This document shows, piece after piece, positions 52,999 to 62,081 of a DNA stretch of 64,000 bases. The number at the start of each line of letters is the position of its first letter. Positions within the stretch are counted from its first letter, which is position 1. The position numbers were made by a program, and so were the translations under genes. Below the pieces are notes generated by a model that had not been told where the DNA came from, searched no databases, and saw only the letters and a list, made by a program, of their open reading frames with translations. This DNA is from Crenobacter intestini (lineage in GTDB: Bacteria > Pseudomonadota > Gammaproteobacteria > Burkholderiales > Chromobacteriaceae), in NCBI RefSeq assembly GCF_004919095.1, contig NZ_STGJ01000003.1, positions 204,190-268,189 on the forward strand, written 5' to 3'.

Positions 52999-53802
52999 AT
53001 GTTCAAGAAACTGTTTGCACTGGGCGCCGCCCTGTTGCTTTGCCTGCCGCTGGCCGCGCAGGCCGGGAGCCGCCAGCAGGCGCTGGACGCCGCACTCTCC
53101 CGCCACGGCGAGGCCGTCACCTTCGTGCTGGTCGACGCCGACAGCGGTGAGACGCTGGCGTACAACCGAAAGCGTGCGGCGACGCCCTATTTGCCGGCGT
53201 CGACCTTCAAGTTCGTCAACAGCCTGCTCGCGCTCGACTACGGCGTCGTGCCGTCGGCGGACGCGGTGTTCTGGCATTACGACGGCCGGCCGGTGTTCCT
53301 CGCTGCGTGGAAACAGGACATGAACCTTGGCCAGGCCTTCGCCGCGTCCAACGTGCCGGCCTTCCAGCAAATCGCGCGCGCGATCGGCCCCAAGCGCATG
53401 CAATCGGGTCTGGACAGGCTGGGTTACGGCAACCGCGACATCGGCCCGGCCGTCGACAACTTCTGGCTGGAAGGCGGCGCGCTCAGGATCAGCGCGAACG
53501 AACAGGCGGCCTTCCTCGCCAGGCTCGCGCGCGGCCGCCTGCCGCTGCCTGCCGCGGTGCAGGCATCGGTGCGCGGGATCGCGCTCAAGGAGAGCGGCGA
53601 CGGGTGGCGGCTCTACGGCAAGACCGGCTGGAGCGGTCGTCAGCTGCCGTCGGTCGGCTGGTTCGCAGGCTGGGTCGAGCAGGGCGGCAAGGCGTACGCG
53701 TTCGCGCTGAACATGGAGGTCGCGGGCGGGCGCATGGACGAGCTGCCCAAGCGCGAGGCACTCGCGCGCGAGGCGCTGGCTGCGCTGGGGCTGGCCATCT
53801 GA
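52999..53802 (+). CDS. Class D (OXA-type) beta-lactamase
   Basis: Periplasmic serine beta-lactamase of class D, 267 aa from ATG 52999 (GAGG 8 bases upstream; ATG 52984 is possible). After the signal peptide (MFKKLFALGAALLLCLPLAAQA), all class D motifs are present: S-T-F-K in PASTFKFVNSLLALD, S-x-V as SNV in FAASNVPAF, Y-G-N in GYGNRDIG, a W-L-E-G in the omega-loop region, and K-T-G in YGKTGWSG. The enzyme looks intact and, with neighbouring codon use and no mobile-element flanks, is probably a resident chromosomal gene. Its substrate range cannot be read from the sequence. Confidence 0.92.
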   Translation: MFKKLFALGAALLLCLPLAAQAGSRQQALDAALSRHGEAVTFVLVDADSGETLAYNRKRAATPYLPASTFKFVNSLLALDYGVVPSADAVFWHYDGRPVFLAAWKQDMNLGQAFAASNVPAFQQIARAIGPKRMQSGLDRLGYGNRDIGPAVDNFWLEGGALRISANEQAAFLARLARGRLPLPAAVQASVRGIALKESGDGWRLYGKTGWSGRQLPSVGWFAGWVEQGGKAYAFALNMEVAGGRMDELPKREALAREALAALGLAI

Positions 53803-53816
53803 AACGGGGGTGGGGT

Positions 53817-53838
53817 GCACCTCATTGGCATGAGGTGC
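53817..53838 (+). terminator. Hairpin after the beta-lactamase gene
   Basis: GCACCTCAT (53817-53825) pairs perfectly with ATGAGGTGC (53830-53838), loop TGGC, 14 bp beyond the stop. Only scattered T follow, so it is moderate as a terminator. Confidence 0.5.
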
Positions 53839-53881
53839 GCTTAGGGTTTATCTTCTTGCGGTTAGCCGAACAGAGACCGTC

Positions 53882-54853
53882 ATGACCCTTCCCCTGCAGT
53901 TTGCTGCCCATTCCTACGCGTCCCCGCAAGCGGGGACGCGCCTGATCGTCCTCGGCGCCGTCCACGGCAACGAGGTGTGCGGTACCGCGGCGATCCGCCG
54001 CATGGTCCGCGAGTTCGATACCGGCGAGCGCGCGCTCAAGGCCGGCGCCGTCACCTTCGTGCCGGTGACCAACCCGCTCGCCTACCAGAAGGGCGAGCGT
54101 TCGGGCGACCGCAACCTCAACCGCAACCTCGCGCCGACCGACACCCCGCGCGAGTTCGAGGACCATGTCGCCAACTGGCTGTGCCCGCTCCTGGCTCGCC
54201 ACGACGTGCTGCTCGACCTGCATTCCTTCCAGTCGCGCGGCGAGGCCTTCGTGTTTCTCGGCCCGCGCGACAACGAGGCGGGGCTCGAACCCTTCGCGCA
54301 CGCCGCCAAGGAAGAGGCGCTGGCGCGCCGTCTGGGCGTGGGCCGCGCGGTCGACGGCTGGCTGTCGACCTACGCGCTGGGGGTGAAGCGCCGCGTCGAG
54401 CGCTATGGCGAGGCGGCAACCCGCCAGGCCGAACTCAACAGCGACCCGCGCTACGGCATGGGCACCACCGAGTGGATGCGCCGCAGCGGCGGCTGGGCGC
54501 TGACGCTGGAGTGCGGCCGCCACGACGACCCGGCGGCGCCGGAAGTCGCCTACAACGCGATCGAGCGCACGCTCGCCCACCTGGGCCTGATTGACGCCGC
54601 CGAACCTGCGGTGGTGGCTGGCATCGAGTCGCTGTCGCTCTACGAGGTGGTCGACCGCCTGCACGCGGACGACGCGTTCGATCGCGAATGGACCAGCTTC
54701 GATGCGGTCACCAAGGGGCAGCGCATCGGCACCCGCGCCGACGGCACGCCGGTGCTGGCGGTGGACGACGGGCGCATCGTGTTCCCCAACACCAAGGCGC
54801 AGGCCGGGCAGGAGTGGTTCTACCTTGCCCGCGACAGCGGCCGGCTCGGCTAA
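53882..54853 (+). CDS. Succinylglutamate desuccinylase/aspartoacylase-family protein
   Basis: 323-aa zinc amidohydrolase of the M14-like AstE/AspA family. Zinc ligands are H and E in VHGNEVCG (near residues 28-35) and the His of LLDLHSFQS; RNLNRNL is the family's substrate-binding Asn-Arg segment. A distal ECGRHDDPAAP has the family's catalytic glutamate region. No arginine succinyltransferase (ast) genes adjoin, so the substrate may not be succinylglutamate. The C-terminal beta domain is complete. Confidence 0.85.
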   Translation: MTLPLQFAAHSYASPQAGTRLIVLGAVHGNEVCGTAAIRRMVREFDTGERALKAGAVTFVPVTNPLAYQKGERSGDRNLNRNLAPTDTPREFEDHVANWLCPLLARHDVLLDLHSFQSRGEAFVFLGPRDNEAGLEPFAHAAKEEALARRLGVGRAVDGWLSTYALGVKRRVERYGEAATRQAELNSDPRYGMGTTEWMRRSGGWALTLECGRHDDPAAPEVAYNAIERTLAHLGLIDAAEPAVVAGIESLSLYEVVDRLHADDAFDREWTSFDAVTKGQRIGTRADGTPVLAVDDGRIVFPNTKAQAGQEWFYLARDSGRLG

Positions 54854-54990
54854 ACGCGTAGGGGCGGCCGCCTGGCGGTGGTGGCCGGGCACCGGTTCGG
54901 CCATGCGCGCTGGCGCGGAAGACAAATAAGGCTATTGTCATATATAGTGCAAGGTTATTCAGATCTTGCATATCGATATTGAGCCCGACC

Positions 54991-56967
54991 ATGTTTTCCC
55001 TGCGCAAGTTGCTATTGCGGCAATCCCTTGTTTTTGCCCTGCTTCTGTCCATCGGCTGTTTTGCGCTCTGGCTGGAGGGGCGCGACTTGCTGGCGGCCAG
55101 CCAGTCGGCCCGGCAATCCGAGGCAGCCGTGCGCCAGTTCAAGGACCTGCGCTTTCATGTGGTGCAGGTGCAGCAGTTCCTGACCGACGCCTCGGCGGTC
55201 GGCGAGGCCGACTTTTCCGACGCCAGGCAGCACTACACGGCGGCACAGGCGCTGCTGGCCGACTTGCAGCGTCAGCAGCCAGGGCAGGCCGCCGCGCTGG
55301 ACGCGGTGGCGGCCCGCCTGCCGTCCTACTACCAGACCGGTGAAAAGATGGCGCTCGCCTACATCCGCGAGGGGCGGGACGCCGGCAACGCGCTGATGAA
55401 GGGCGCCGGCGGCTTCGACCAGGAGGCGCTGGCCTTGACCTCGGCGCTGGACCAGTTGTCCGCGTCGCTCGAAGCCCGGGCGGCGCAGGCGGACGGCGAG
55501 CTGTCCGGCTCCCTGCATTCGATGGTCCATTTCGGGCTGGCCGTCGCCGTGGCCGCCTTGCTGCTGCTGGGCAGCAACCTGTTGCTGGGGCGGCGGCTAT
55601 TCGCCCTGCTCGGCGGCGAGCCAACCCATGCCTTGCGCATGGCGAGCGAAGTGGCTGCCGGCAAGCTGCATGAACCCAAGGCCAGCTATCCACCAGACAG
55701 CCTGCTTGGCCAGCTTGAACGCATGGTCGTGCAGCTGGCCGACCATATGCGGCGCATCCATCAGGTCAGCCAGCAGATTTCGGTGTCGTCCTACCAGATT
55801 TCCGATATCAGCAACGATATCGTGACGGTCAACACCCAGCAGTCGACGCAGGCGGACGAGGTGAACCAGATCTCCGACGCGCTGCTCGGCACCGCCGACC
55901 AGGTCAAGCAGTTGTCCGACGAGACGCTTGAGCAGGTGCGCGACGCGCTCGAACGCGTCGAGAACGGCCGCGCGGCCGTGGCGCGCAGCCAGCAGGAGCT
56001 CGCCAATATCGCCGCGCAGGCGCGCGAGGCCGAGAACCGTTTCGGCGAGCTGAGCAAGGCCGGCGACAATATCGGCCTGATCGTCGACACCATCCGCCGC
56101 ATCACCGAGCAGACCAACATCCTGTCGCTGAACGCTGCGATCGAGGCGGCCCGCGCCGGCGAGGCCGGGCGCGGCTTTGCCGTGGTGGCGGACGAGGTGC
56201 GCGGGCTCGCCCAGCGCACCTCGCTGGCCGCCAACGACATCATGCGCATCGTCGAGCATTTTGGTGGCTCGCTCTGCGCGTGCCGCGAGGCGATGGAAGC
56301 GATCGAGCACAGCCTCGCGGCTGGGCTTGAACAATCGAGGCAGAGCTCCCGTTGCATGGACGTGATCGCGGACAGTACTCAGGCCACCCGTGCGTGCGCC
56401 GAGGGCATCCACCGGGTGGTCGACGAGCAGAACCGCCATCTGGGCAGCCAGACCCGCCAGCTCTCCGGGCTGTATACGACGCTCGAACAGAGCACTTCGC
56501 GCATCAACATCACCGACGTGATCAGCCAGGACCTCTACCAGGTGGCCGGGCAGATGAGCGCCTTGCTCGCGGACTTCCAGTTCGACAAGAGCGGGGGGCA
56601 GGCGGGCGAGTCGGACGAGCAGCGCGCCGAGCCGCGCGCGGACAACAAGCTGGTCGTCGTGCTCGAGCAAGGTGGCGTGTGCGAGGAGGGCATTTCACAG
56701 AATCTGTCGCTCGGGGGTATGCTGGTCAGGCTGCCGCAGGCGCTGCCGGACGCCGCCGCGCCGGTGCAGCTCGAATTGCGTCCGCCGCAGGACTCGCTCG
56801 ACGCGTATCGCAGCCAGCAGCCTATCCGTCTGTCCGGCCGCATCGTCCGCCAGACGGCCGAGGGTGCATTGACGGCGGTTGCCATCCAGTTCAGCGCCGA
56901 TCCGGCCGCGCGCGAGCAACTGAGGGCCTGCCTGAACCAGCTTGGGCGGCCGGTCCACTACGCTTAG
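54991..56967 (+). CDS. Chemoreceptor with C-terminal PilZ domain
   Basis: 658-aa receptor. An N-terminal TM helix ([22 protein letters not shown]), a four-helix-bundle-like periplasmic sensor (about residues 35-175), a second TM ([16 protein letters not shown]), then the cytoplasmic methyl-accepting signalling hairpin, tip [32 protein letters not shown]. After about residue 530 comes a PilZ domain with both c-di-GMP-binding motifs: R-x3-R in [10 protein letters not shown] and N-x-S-x2-G in [10 protein letters not shown]. c-di-GMP should therefore modify its chemotactic signalling. ATG 54991 is preferred to TTG 54979. It is single, convergent with the GntR gene. Confidence 0.9.
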   Translation: MFSLRKLLLRQSLVFALLLSIGCFALWLEGRDLLAASQSARQSEAAVRQFKDLRFHVVQVQQFLTDASAVGEADFSDARQHYTAAQALLADLQRQQPGQAAALDAVAARLPSYYQTGEKMALAYIREGRDAGNALMKGAGGFDQEALALTSALDQLSASLEARAAQADGELSGSLHSMVHFGLAVAVAALLLLGSNLLLGRRLFALLGGEPTHALRMASEVAAGKLHEPKASYPPDSLLGQLERMVVQLADHMRRIHQVSQQISVSSYQISDISNDIVTVNTQQSTQADEVNQISDALLGTADQVKQLSDETLEQVRDALERVENGRAAVARSQQELANIAAQAREAENRFGELSKAGDNIGLIVDTIRRITEQTNILSLNAAIEAARAGEAGRGFAVVADEVRGLAQRTSLAANDIMRIVEHFGGSLCACREAMEAIEHSLAAGLEQSRQSSRCMDVIADSTQATRACAEGIHRVVDEQNRHLGSQTRQLSGLYTTLEQSTSRINITDVISQDLYQVAGQMSALLADFQFDKSGGQAGESDEQRAEPRADNKLVVVLEQGGVCEEGISQNLSLGGMLVRLPQALPDAAAPVQLELRPPQDSLDAYRSQQPIRLSGRIVRQTAEGALTAVAIQFSADPAAREQLRACLNQLGRPVHYA

Positions 56968-56980
56968 CTGCGCGCGTGGC

Positions 56981-57631
56981 CTACGCCGTGCACAGCGTGC
57001 GCAGGTAGGCGCCGGCGGTCTTGAGGTCGTCGGCGATCGCGCCAGCCACGCTGTTTGCGTCGTCGTTTTCCAGCGCCAGCAGTAGGGCGGTGTGCGCGTC
57101 GTTCATGCTCGCCCACACCGCCGGGTCCTGCTGCAGGTTGTTGGAGATCGGTCCGACGTACAGCCACACCGTCTCGATCAGCGTCATCAGCATCGGCGAG
57201 CCCGCCGCCCGATAGAGCGCGAGGTGGAACGCCTCGTTCGCATCCAGATACCCCTTCACGTCGCCCGCGGCGATCGCCGCGTCCATCTTCCCCACCAGCG
57301 CCTGCAGCGCGGCGCGCTCTGCACTATCCAGCCTCTGCGCGCCCAGCCGTGCCGCCTCGCCCTCGAGCAGGATGCGGGTGGCGAGGATGTCGTCGAAGGC
57401 GCCGACGTCCAGTTGCGGCACGGTCACCCCGCAGTTGGGGACGTTGATCAGCGCCTTCTCGGCGACCAGCCGCTGCAGCGCGGTGCGTACCGGCATGGTG
57501 CCGACGCCAAGTTCCGCGGCGAGCGGCTGGATCTTCAGCCGCTCGCCCGGCAGCCAGCGCCCGAGCATCAGCGCTTCGCGCAGCCGCTGGTAGGTCTGGT
57601 CCTGCAGGGTCGAGGCGTCGTCGGTCTTCAT
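56981..57631 (-). CDS. GntR-family (FCD) transcriptional regulator
   Basis: 216-aa FadR-type repressor. The N-terminal winged helix (QTYQRLREALMLGRWLPGERL, LAAELGVGTMPVRTALQRLVAEKAL) is followed by an all-helical FCD ligand domain with metal-binding pattern: DILATRILLEGEAARLGA, then YLDANEAFHLALYRAAG. ATG 57631 is the first start with full homology; the longer frame runs into the operator region. Two ATTTGATCAAAT palindromes between it and the divergent glutamine synthetase-like operon are its likely targets. The ligand is probably the pathway substrate or an intermediate. Confidence 0.88.
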   Translation of the reverse strand: MKTDDASTLQDQTYQRLREALMLGRWLPGERLKIQPLAAELGVGTMPVRTALQRLVAEKALINVPNCGVTVPQLDVGAFDDILATRILLEGEAARLGAQRLDSAERAALQALVGKMDAAIAAGDVKGYLDANEAFHLALYRAAGSPMLMTLIETVWLYVGPISNNLQQDPAVWASMNDAHTALLLALENDDANSVAGAIADDLKTAGAYLRTLCTA

Positions 57632-57690
57632 GGTGGATCGCAAGCGGATAAGGTCGGCCGAGCATAGCAGGGGTGCCTGCGGCTGCCAAT

Positions 57691-57702
57691 ATTTGATCAA
57701 AT
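57691..57702. promoter_or_regulatory. Operator 1 (ATTTGATCAAAT)
   Basis: A perfect 12-bp palindrome just upstream of the -35 element of the divergent operon promoter. It is identical to operator 2, with centres 24 bp apart, compatible with cooperative binding of two GntR dimers. Confidence 0.7.
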
Positions 57703-57703
57703 G

Positions 57704-57733
57704 TTGACATTAAGATTTGATCAAATCTATGCT
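57704..57733 (+). promoter_or_regulatory. Promoter of the glutamine synthetase-like operon
   Basis: TTGACA (57704-57709), an 18-base spacer and TATGCT (57728-57733). The -35 is a perfect consensus. Operator 2 lies in the spacer and operator 1 touches its upstream edge, so repressor binding should exclude RNA polymerase. Confidence 0.7.
57714..57727. promoter_or_regulatory. Operator 2 (GATTTGATCAAATC)
   Basis: A perfect 14-bp palindrome that lies wholly between the -35 and -10 elements of the divergent promoter. Confidence 0.75.
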
Positions 57734-57795
57734 GCGCTCACAACAGGGCAGCCGGCTCACGCATGCCGCCGCCCGCCACGGCAACGGAGAACCCC

Positions 57796-59133
57796 ATGAA
57801 CGAAGCGATGCAGGCCTTTATCCGCGAACACGCGATCCACGAGATCGAGTGCGTGATCCCCGACATGACGGGAATGGCGCGCGGCAAGATCGTCCCGAAA
57901 AACCTGTTCCTCGCCGAGGACAGCATGAAGATGTCGCGCGCGGTGCTGACCATCACCGTCAACGGCGAGTTCGCCGACTACGCGCGCTTCGCTGGCGCCC
58001 ACGACCCGGACATGGTGTGCGTGCCCGACGCGTCGACCATCCGCCTGGTGCCGTGGGCGATGGAGCAGGTGGCGGTGGTGATCCACGACTGCGAAGACTT
58101 CGACGGCAAGCCGATCGCCATGTCGCCGCGCGCGGTGCTGCGCAAGGTGCTGGGGCTTTACGAGGCGCGCGGCTGGCGGCCGGTGGTGGCGCCGGAGATG
58201 GAGTTCTACCTGATCGCGCAGAACAACAACGCGCACGAGCCCTTGCGCCCGCCGACCGGGCGCGCCGGGCGCAGCGAGATCGGCCGTCAGAGCTTCTCGA
58301 TCGACGCGGTCAACGACTTCGACCCCTTCTTTCAGGAACTCTCGACCTTCTGCAGCGCGGCCGAACTGAAGGTCGAAACGCTGATCCACGAGGTCGGCGC
58401 CTGCCAGATGGAGATCAACTTCAGCCACGGCGACGCGATGGCGCTGGCCGACCAGGTGTTCCTCTTCAAGCGCGCGGTGCGCGAGACCGCGTACCGCCAC
58501 GGCATCTTCGCGACCTTCATGGCCAAGCCGATGGAGGGCGAGCCGGGCAGCGCCATGCATATCCACCAGAGCGTGGTCGATACCGCCAGCGGACGCAACG
58601 TGTTCAGCCGCGACGACGGCAGCGCAAGCGAGCTCTTCTTCCAACACATCGGTGGCATGCAACGCTACCTGCCGGCGGTGATGCCGATGCTCGCGCCCTA
58701 CGTGAACTCCTACCGCCGACTGACCCGTCACGCCGCCGCGCCGATCAACGTGCGCTGGGGGTATGACAACCGTACCTGCGGCATCCGCGTGCCGCCGTCC
58801 GGCGCAGAGGGCCGCCGCGTGGAAAACCGCGTGCCGGGTGTCGACGTCAACCCCTACCTCGCGATGGCGGCGACGCTCGCCTGCGGCTACCTGGGTATGG
58901 TGCAGGGACTAGAGCCCTCAGCGCCGATGGAGGGCAGCGCGTACGACCTCGACTTCGAGCTGCCGCGCAGCCTGGAAGACGCGGTCGAGTTGATGCAGGC
59001 GTCCAGCGAACTCTCCGAGATCCTCGGCCGCGAATTTGTTGATGCCTTCTGCGCGGTCAAAGAGAAGGAATTCGAGACCTTCAACCGCGGCATCACCGCG
59101 TGGGAACGCGAACACCTGCAACTGCACGTCTAA
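57796..59133 (+). CDS. Glutamine synthetase-family ligase (gamma-glutamylamide type)
   Basis: 445-aa ATP-dependent ligase of the glutamine synthetase superfamily. Active-site blocks: APEMEFYLI, HEVGACQMEINFSHGDAMALADQ, FMAKPMEGEPGSAMHIHQS, and NRTCGIRVPPSGAEGRRVENRVPGVDVNPYLAMAATL. It is shorter than GlnA, lacks the Tyr adenylylation loop, and resembles PuuA/IpuC-type enzymes that glutamylate an amine. ATG 57796 has GGAG 8 bases upstream. First gene of a GntR-controlled operon with an aminotransferase and two SDRs, so the substrate is probably a catabolised amine or polyamine. Confidence 0.85.
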   Translation: MNEAMQAFIREHAIHEIECVIPDMTGMARGKIVPKNLFLAEDSMKMSRAVLTITVNGEFADYARFAGAHDPDMVCVPDASTIRLVPWAMEQVAVVIHDCEDFDGKPIAMSPRAVLRKVLGLYEARGWRPVVAPEMEFYLIAQNNNAHEPLRPPTGRAGRSEIGRQSFSIDAVNDFDPFFQELSTFCSAAELKVETLIHEVGACQMEINFSHGDAMALADQVFLFKRAVRETAYRHGIFATFMAKPMEGEPGSAMHIHQSVVDTASGRNVFSRDDGSASELFFQHIGGMQRYLPAVMPMLAPYVNSYRRLTRHAAAPINVRWGYDNRTCGIRVPPSGAEGRRVENRVPGVDVNPYLAMAATLACGYLGMVQGLEPSAPMEGSAYDLDFELPRSLEDAVELMQASSELSEILGREFVDAFCAVKEKEFETFNRGITAWEREHLQLHV

Positions 59134-59144
59134 GGGGAATCGAC

Positions 59145-60521
59145 ATGGAACAAAACACACAGACCCTGCGCCACGGCGTGAACTGGGACAAGGCGCTGCA
59201 ACTGCGCGAGCGCGAGCGATCGGCCTTCGCCGCTGCGCGGCCACGTTCGCGCGCGCTGTCGGCCGACGCCGCCGAACACCTGATGTTCGGCGTGCCGCTG
59301 CACTGGATGGACGACTGGTCGACGCCGTTCACGCTGTACGTGGAGGCGGCGCAGGGCGCCAGCATCCGCGACGTCGACGGTTTTGCCTACACCGACTTCT
59401 GCCTGGGCGACACCGGCGCCATGTTCGGCCACGCGCCGGCGCCGGTGGCGCGCGCCATCGCCGCGCAGTGCCAGCGCGGCTTCACCACCATGCTGCCGTC
59501 GCCCGACGCGCCGTGGGTCGCAGCCGAGCTCTCCCGCCGCTTCGGCATGGACAAGTGGCAGTTCGCGCTGAGCGCGAGCGACGCCAACCGCTTCGCGATC
59601 CGCTGGGCGCGCGCGATCACCGGCCGCGACAAGATCCTGGTGTTCAACGGCTGCTACCACGGCACCGTCGACGACGTGTTCGTCGACCTGGAAGGCGGCC
59701 GCCCGGTGCAGCGCGCCAGCCTGCTGGGGCAGGTCTACAACCTGACATACCACACCCGCGTCGTCGAATTCAACGACCTTGCAGCGCTGAAGTCAGCGCT
59801 GGCCAAGGGCGACGTCGCCTGCGTGCTGGCTGAGCCTGCGATGACCAATATCGGCATGGTGCTGCCGGAAGACGGCTACTGGCCGGCGGCCGAGGCGCTG
59901 ATCCGCGAAGCGGGTGCGCTGCTCTTGATCGACGAGACGCACACCATCAGTAGCGGCCCCGGCGGCTACGCCCGCGCGCACGGCATGGCACCCGACATCG
60001 TGGTGCTCGGCAAACCTGTGGCAGGCGGCGTGCCCTGCGCGGTGTACGGCTTTTCGGCCGACACCGCGCGCCGCGCCGAGGCGGCCAAGCGCGCAGCGCC
60101 GGCCGGCCACTCTGGCATCGGCACCACGCTGAGCGCCAACATGCTGGCAATGGCGGCGATGCGCGCCAACCTCGCCGAGGTGATGACCGACGAGGCCTAC
60201 CGCACCATGTTCGGTCTGGCCGGGCAACTGGCGGCGGGTCTGCGCGAAACCATCGCGCGGCACGGCCTGCCGTGGTGCGTGACGCAGGTCGGCGCGCGTA
60301 CCGAGTTCCAGTTCTGCCCGGTGCCGCCGAAGAACGGCAGCGAAGCGGACGCGATCCTCGACAGTGAGCTCGAGCAGATCGTGCACCTCTACCTGCTCAA
60401 CCGCGGCCTGTTGATCACGCCCTTCCACAACATGATGCTGGTGTGCCCGGACACCCCGCCCGCCGACATCGCCCGCTTCATCGCAGTGTTCGACGCGCTG
60501 CTCCTTGAGCTGAAAGGCTGA
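59145..60521 (+). CDS. Class III aminotransferase (GSA-aminomutase-like)
   Basis: 458-aa PLP enzyme of fold type I, class III. The cofactor lysine lies in VVLGKPVAGGVP; DETHTISSGPGGYARAHG supplies the PLP-ring aspartate; GCYHGTVDD and HSGIGTTLSANMLAMAA complete the site. It resembles glutamate-1-semialdehyde aminomutase-like transaminases, but it lies in a catabolic-looking operon and not with heme genes. ATG 59145 has AAGGGGAA upstream. It probably transaminates the amine end of the pathway intermediate. Confidence 0.87.
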   Translation: MEQNTQTLRHGVNWDKALQLRERERSAFAAARPRSRALSADAAEHLMFGVPLHWMDDWSTPFTLYVEAAQGASIRDVDGFAYTDFCLGDTGAMFGHAPAPVARAIAAQCQRGFTTMLPSPDAPWVAAELSRRFGMDKWQFALSASDANRFAIRWARAITGRDKILVFNGCYHGTVDDVFVDLEGGRPVQRASLLGQVYNLTYHTRVVEFNDLAALKSALAKGDVACVLAEPAMTNIGMVLPEDGYWPAAEALIREAGALLLIDETHTISSGPGGYARAHGMAPDIVVLGKPVAGGVPCAVYGFSADTARRAEAAKRAAPAGHSGIGTTLSANMLAMAAMRANLAEVMTDEAYRTMFGLAGQLAAGLRETIARHGLPWCVTQVGARTEFQFCPVPPKNGSEADAILDSELEQIVHLYLLNRGLLITPFHNMMLVCPDTPPADIARFIAVFDALLLELKG

Positions 60522-60522
60522 C

Positions 60523-61293
60523 ATGCACCCGCTGTTTGCATTGCAGGGCAAGCGCGCGCTGGTAACCGGCGCCGGCAGCGCCGCCGGCATCGGCTTCGCG
60601 TCGGCGCGCCTGCTCGCCGAGCTGGGCGCCGAGGTGGTGCTGGTGTCGACCACCGCGCGCATCCACGCGCGCGCCGAAGAATTGCGCGCCGCCGGCCACG
60701 CGGCCGAGGGCCGGGTGTGCGACCTCTCCGGGCGCGAAGCGGTGCGTGCGCTCGCCGCGGCCATCGGCAAAGTCGACATCCTGGTCAACAACGCCGGGAT
60801 GGCGCAGGTGGGCGTGCCCGAAGCGTTCGCGCCGTTTCACGAGGGCAGCGACGACGACTGGGACGCGGCGATCACCCGCAACCTGACCACCTGCTACAAC
60901 GTCACCCGCGCCTTCCTGCCGGCGATGGTGGCGCAGGGCTGGGGGCGGGTGGTCAACGTGAGCAGCGTGACCGGCCCGCTGGTCAGCAACCCGGGCGAGG
61001 CGGCGTACAGCGCGGCCAAGGCGGCGATGGTGGGGATGAGCCGCAGCATCGCGCTCGACGTCGCCCGTTTCGGCGTCACCATCAACAACGTCGCGCCCGG
61101 CTGGGTGGCGACCGCGTCGCAGACCGACAGCGAAATCGTCGCGTCGCGCCACACGCCGTTTGAGCGTGCCGGCAGCCCCGAGGAAATGGCGGCGATGGTC
61201 GCCTTCCTGGCGAGCCCGGGCGCTAGCTACATCACCGGCCAGCTGATGGTGGTCGACGGCGGCAACTGCCTGCAGGAAAAGAAGGGCATATGA
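60523..61293 (+). CDS. SDR-family oxidoreductase (operon copy 1)
   Basis: 256-aa classical SDR, NAD(P)-dependent. VTGAGSAAGIGFASA binds the cofactor, NNAGMAQVG is the structural turn, and the Y-x3-K pair is YSAAK with the serine of VSSVTG. The 4-bp ATGA overlap with the next SDR gene and the 1-bp gap after the aminotransferase show tight co-translation. Its role within the amine pathway is unknown; it may reduce or oxidise a keto or aldehyde intermediate. Confidence 0.86.
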   Translation: MHPLFALQGKRALVTGAGSAAGIGFASARLLAELGAEVVLVSTTARIHARAEELRAAGHAAEGRVCDLSGREAVRALAAAIGKVDILVNNAGMAQVGVPEAFAPFHEGSDDDWDAAITRNLTTCYNVTRAFLPAMVAQGWGRVVNVSSVTGPLVSNPGEAAYSAAKAAMVGMSRSIALDVARFGVTINNVAPGWVATASQTDSEIVASRHTPFERAGSPEEMAAMVAFLASPGASYITGQLMVVDGGNCLQEKKGI

Positions 61294-62081
61294 ACATAGA
61301 TACCAGAATCTTTGCGCCGGGCCTGTTCGCCGGCAAGGTGGTGCTGATCGTCGGCGCCGCCGGCGGCGTCGGCAGCGCCTGCGCCCGCCAGCTCTCGCAG
61401 CTGGGGGCATCGCTCGCGCTGGCCGACCACCCGCGCGCGCAACTCGCCGCGCTGGCGAGCGACTGCGGTGGTGTGGCGCTGAGCGCCGACATCACCCGCG
61501 TCGTCGACTGCGAACGTCTGGTCGCCGACGTGCTGGCGCACTACGGGCGGCTGGACGCGCTCATCAACTGCGCCGGGGTGTGGGTGGAGGGCGACAGCGC
61601 CGAGGCGAGCGAGGACGACTGGCTGCGCTGCATCGACGTCAACCTGAAGGGCGCGTTCTTCCTGTGCAGCCGGGCGATCCCGGCGCTGAAACAAAGCCGC
61701 GGGGCGATTGTCAACGTGAGCTCCGACGCGGGCGTGGTCGGCAACGCCGGCGCCGCCATCTACTGCGCGAGCAAGGGCGGGCTCACCGTGATGAGCAAGG
61801 CGCTCGCGCTGGAGCTCGCGCACTTCGGCGTGCGGGTCAACGCGCTGTGCCCGTCCGACATCATGAGCCCGATGCTGCAGTTCCAGGCCGACCGCTACGG
61901 CAACGGCAACCCGGCAGCCTACTTCGCCGGCCTGCTCGCACACTACCCGCAACGCGAGGCCGCGCGCTTCATCACACCGGACGAAGTCGCCGCCTACATC
62001 ACCTTCCTGCTGTCTCCCGCCGCCGCGGCGGTCAGCGGCGCCAGCGCCGCGCTCGACTTCGGGTTGACTGCGGGGTATTGA
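61290..62081 (+). CDS. SDR-family oxidoreductase (operon copy 2)
   Basis: 263-aa SDR with VGAAGGVGSACA as a less usual cofactor motif, CAGVWVEG, and the Y-x3-K pair YCASK with SSDAG serine. The start is fixed by the 4-bp overlap with copy 1. The two SDRs are not closely alike, so they are not a recent duplication; probably they act on successive intermediates. Last gene of the operon. Confidence 0.85.
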   Translation: MNIDTRIFAPGLFAGKVVLIVGAAGGVGSACARQLSQLGASLALADHPRAQLAALASDCGGVALSADITRVVDCERLVADVLAHYGRLDALINCAGVWVEGDSAEASEDDWLRCIDVNLKGAFFLCSRAIPALKQSRGAIVNVSSDAGVVGNAGAAIYCASKGGLTVMSKALALELAHFGVRVNALCPSDIMSPMLQFQADRYGNGNPAAYFAGLLAHYPQREAARFITPDEVAAYITFLLSPAAAAVSGASAALDFGLTAGY

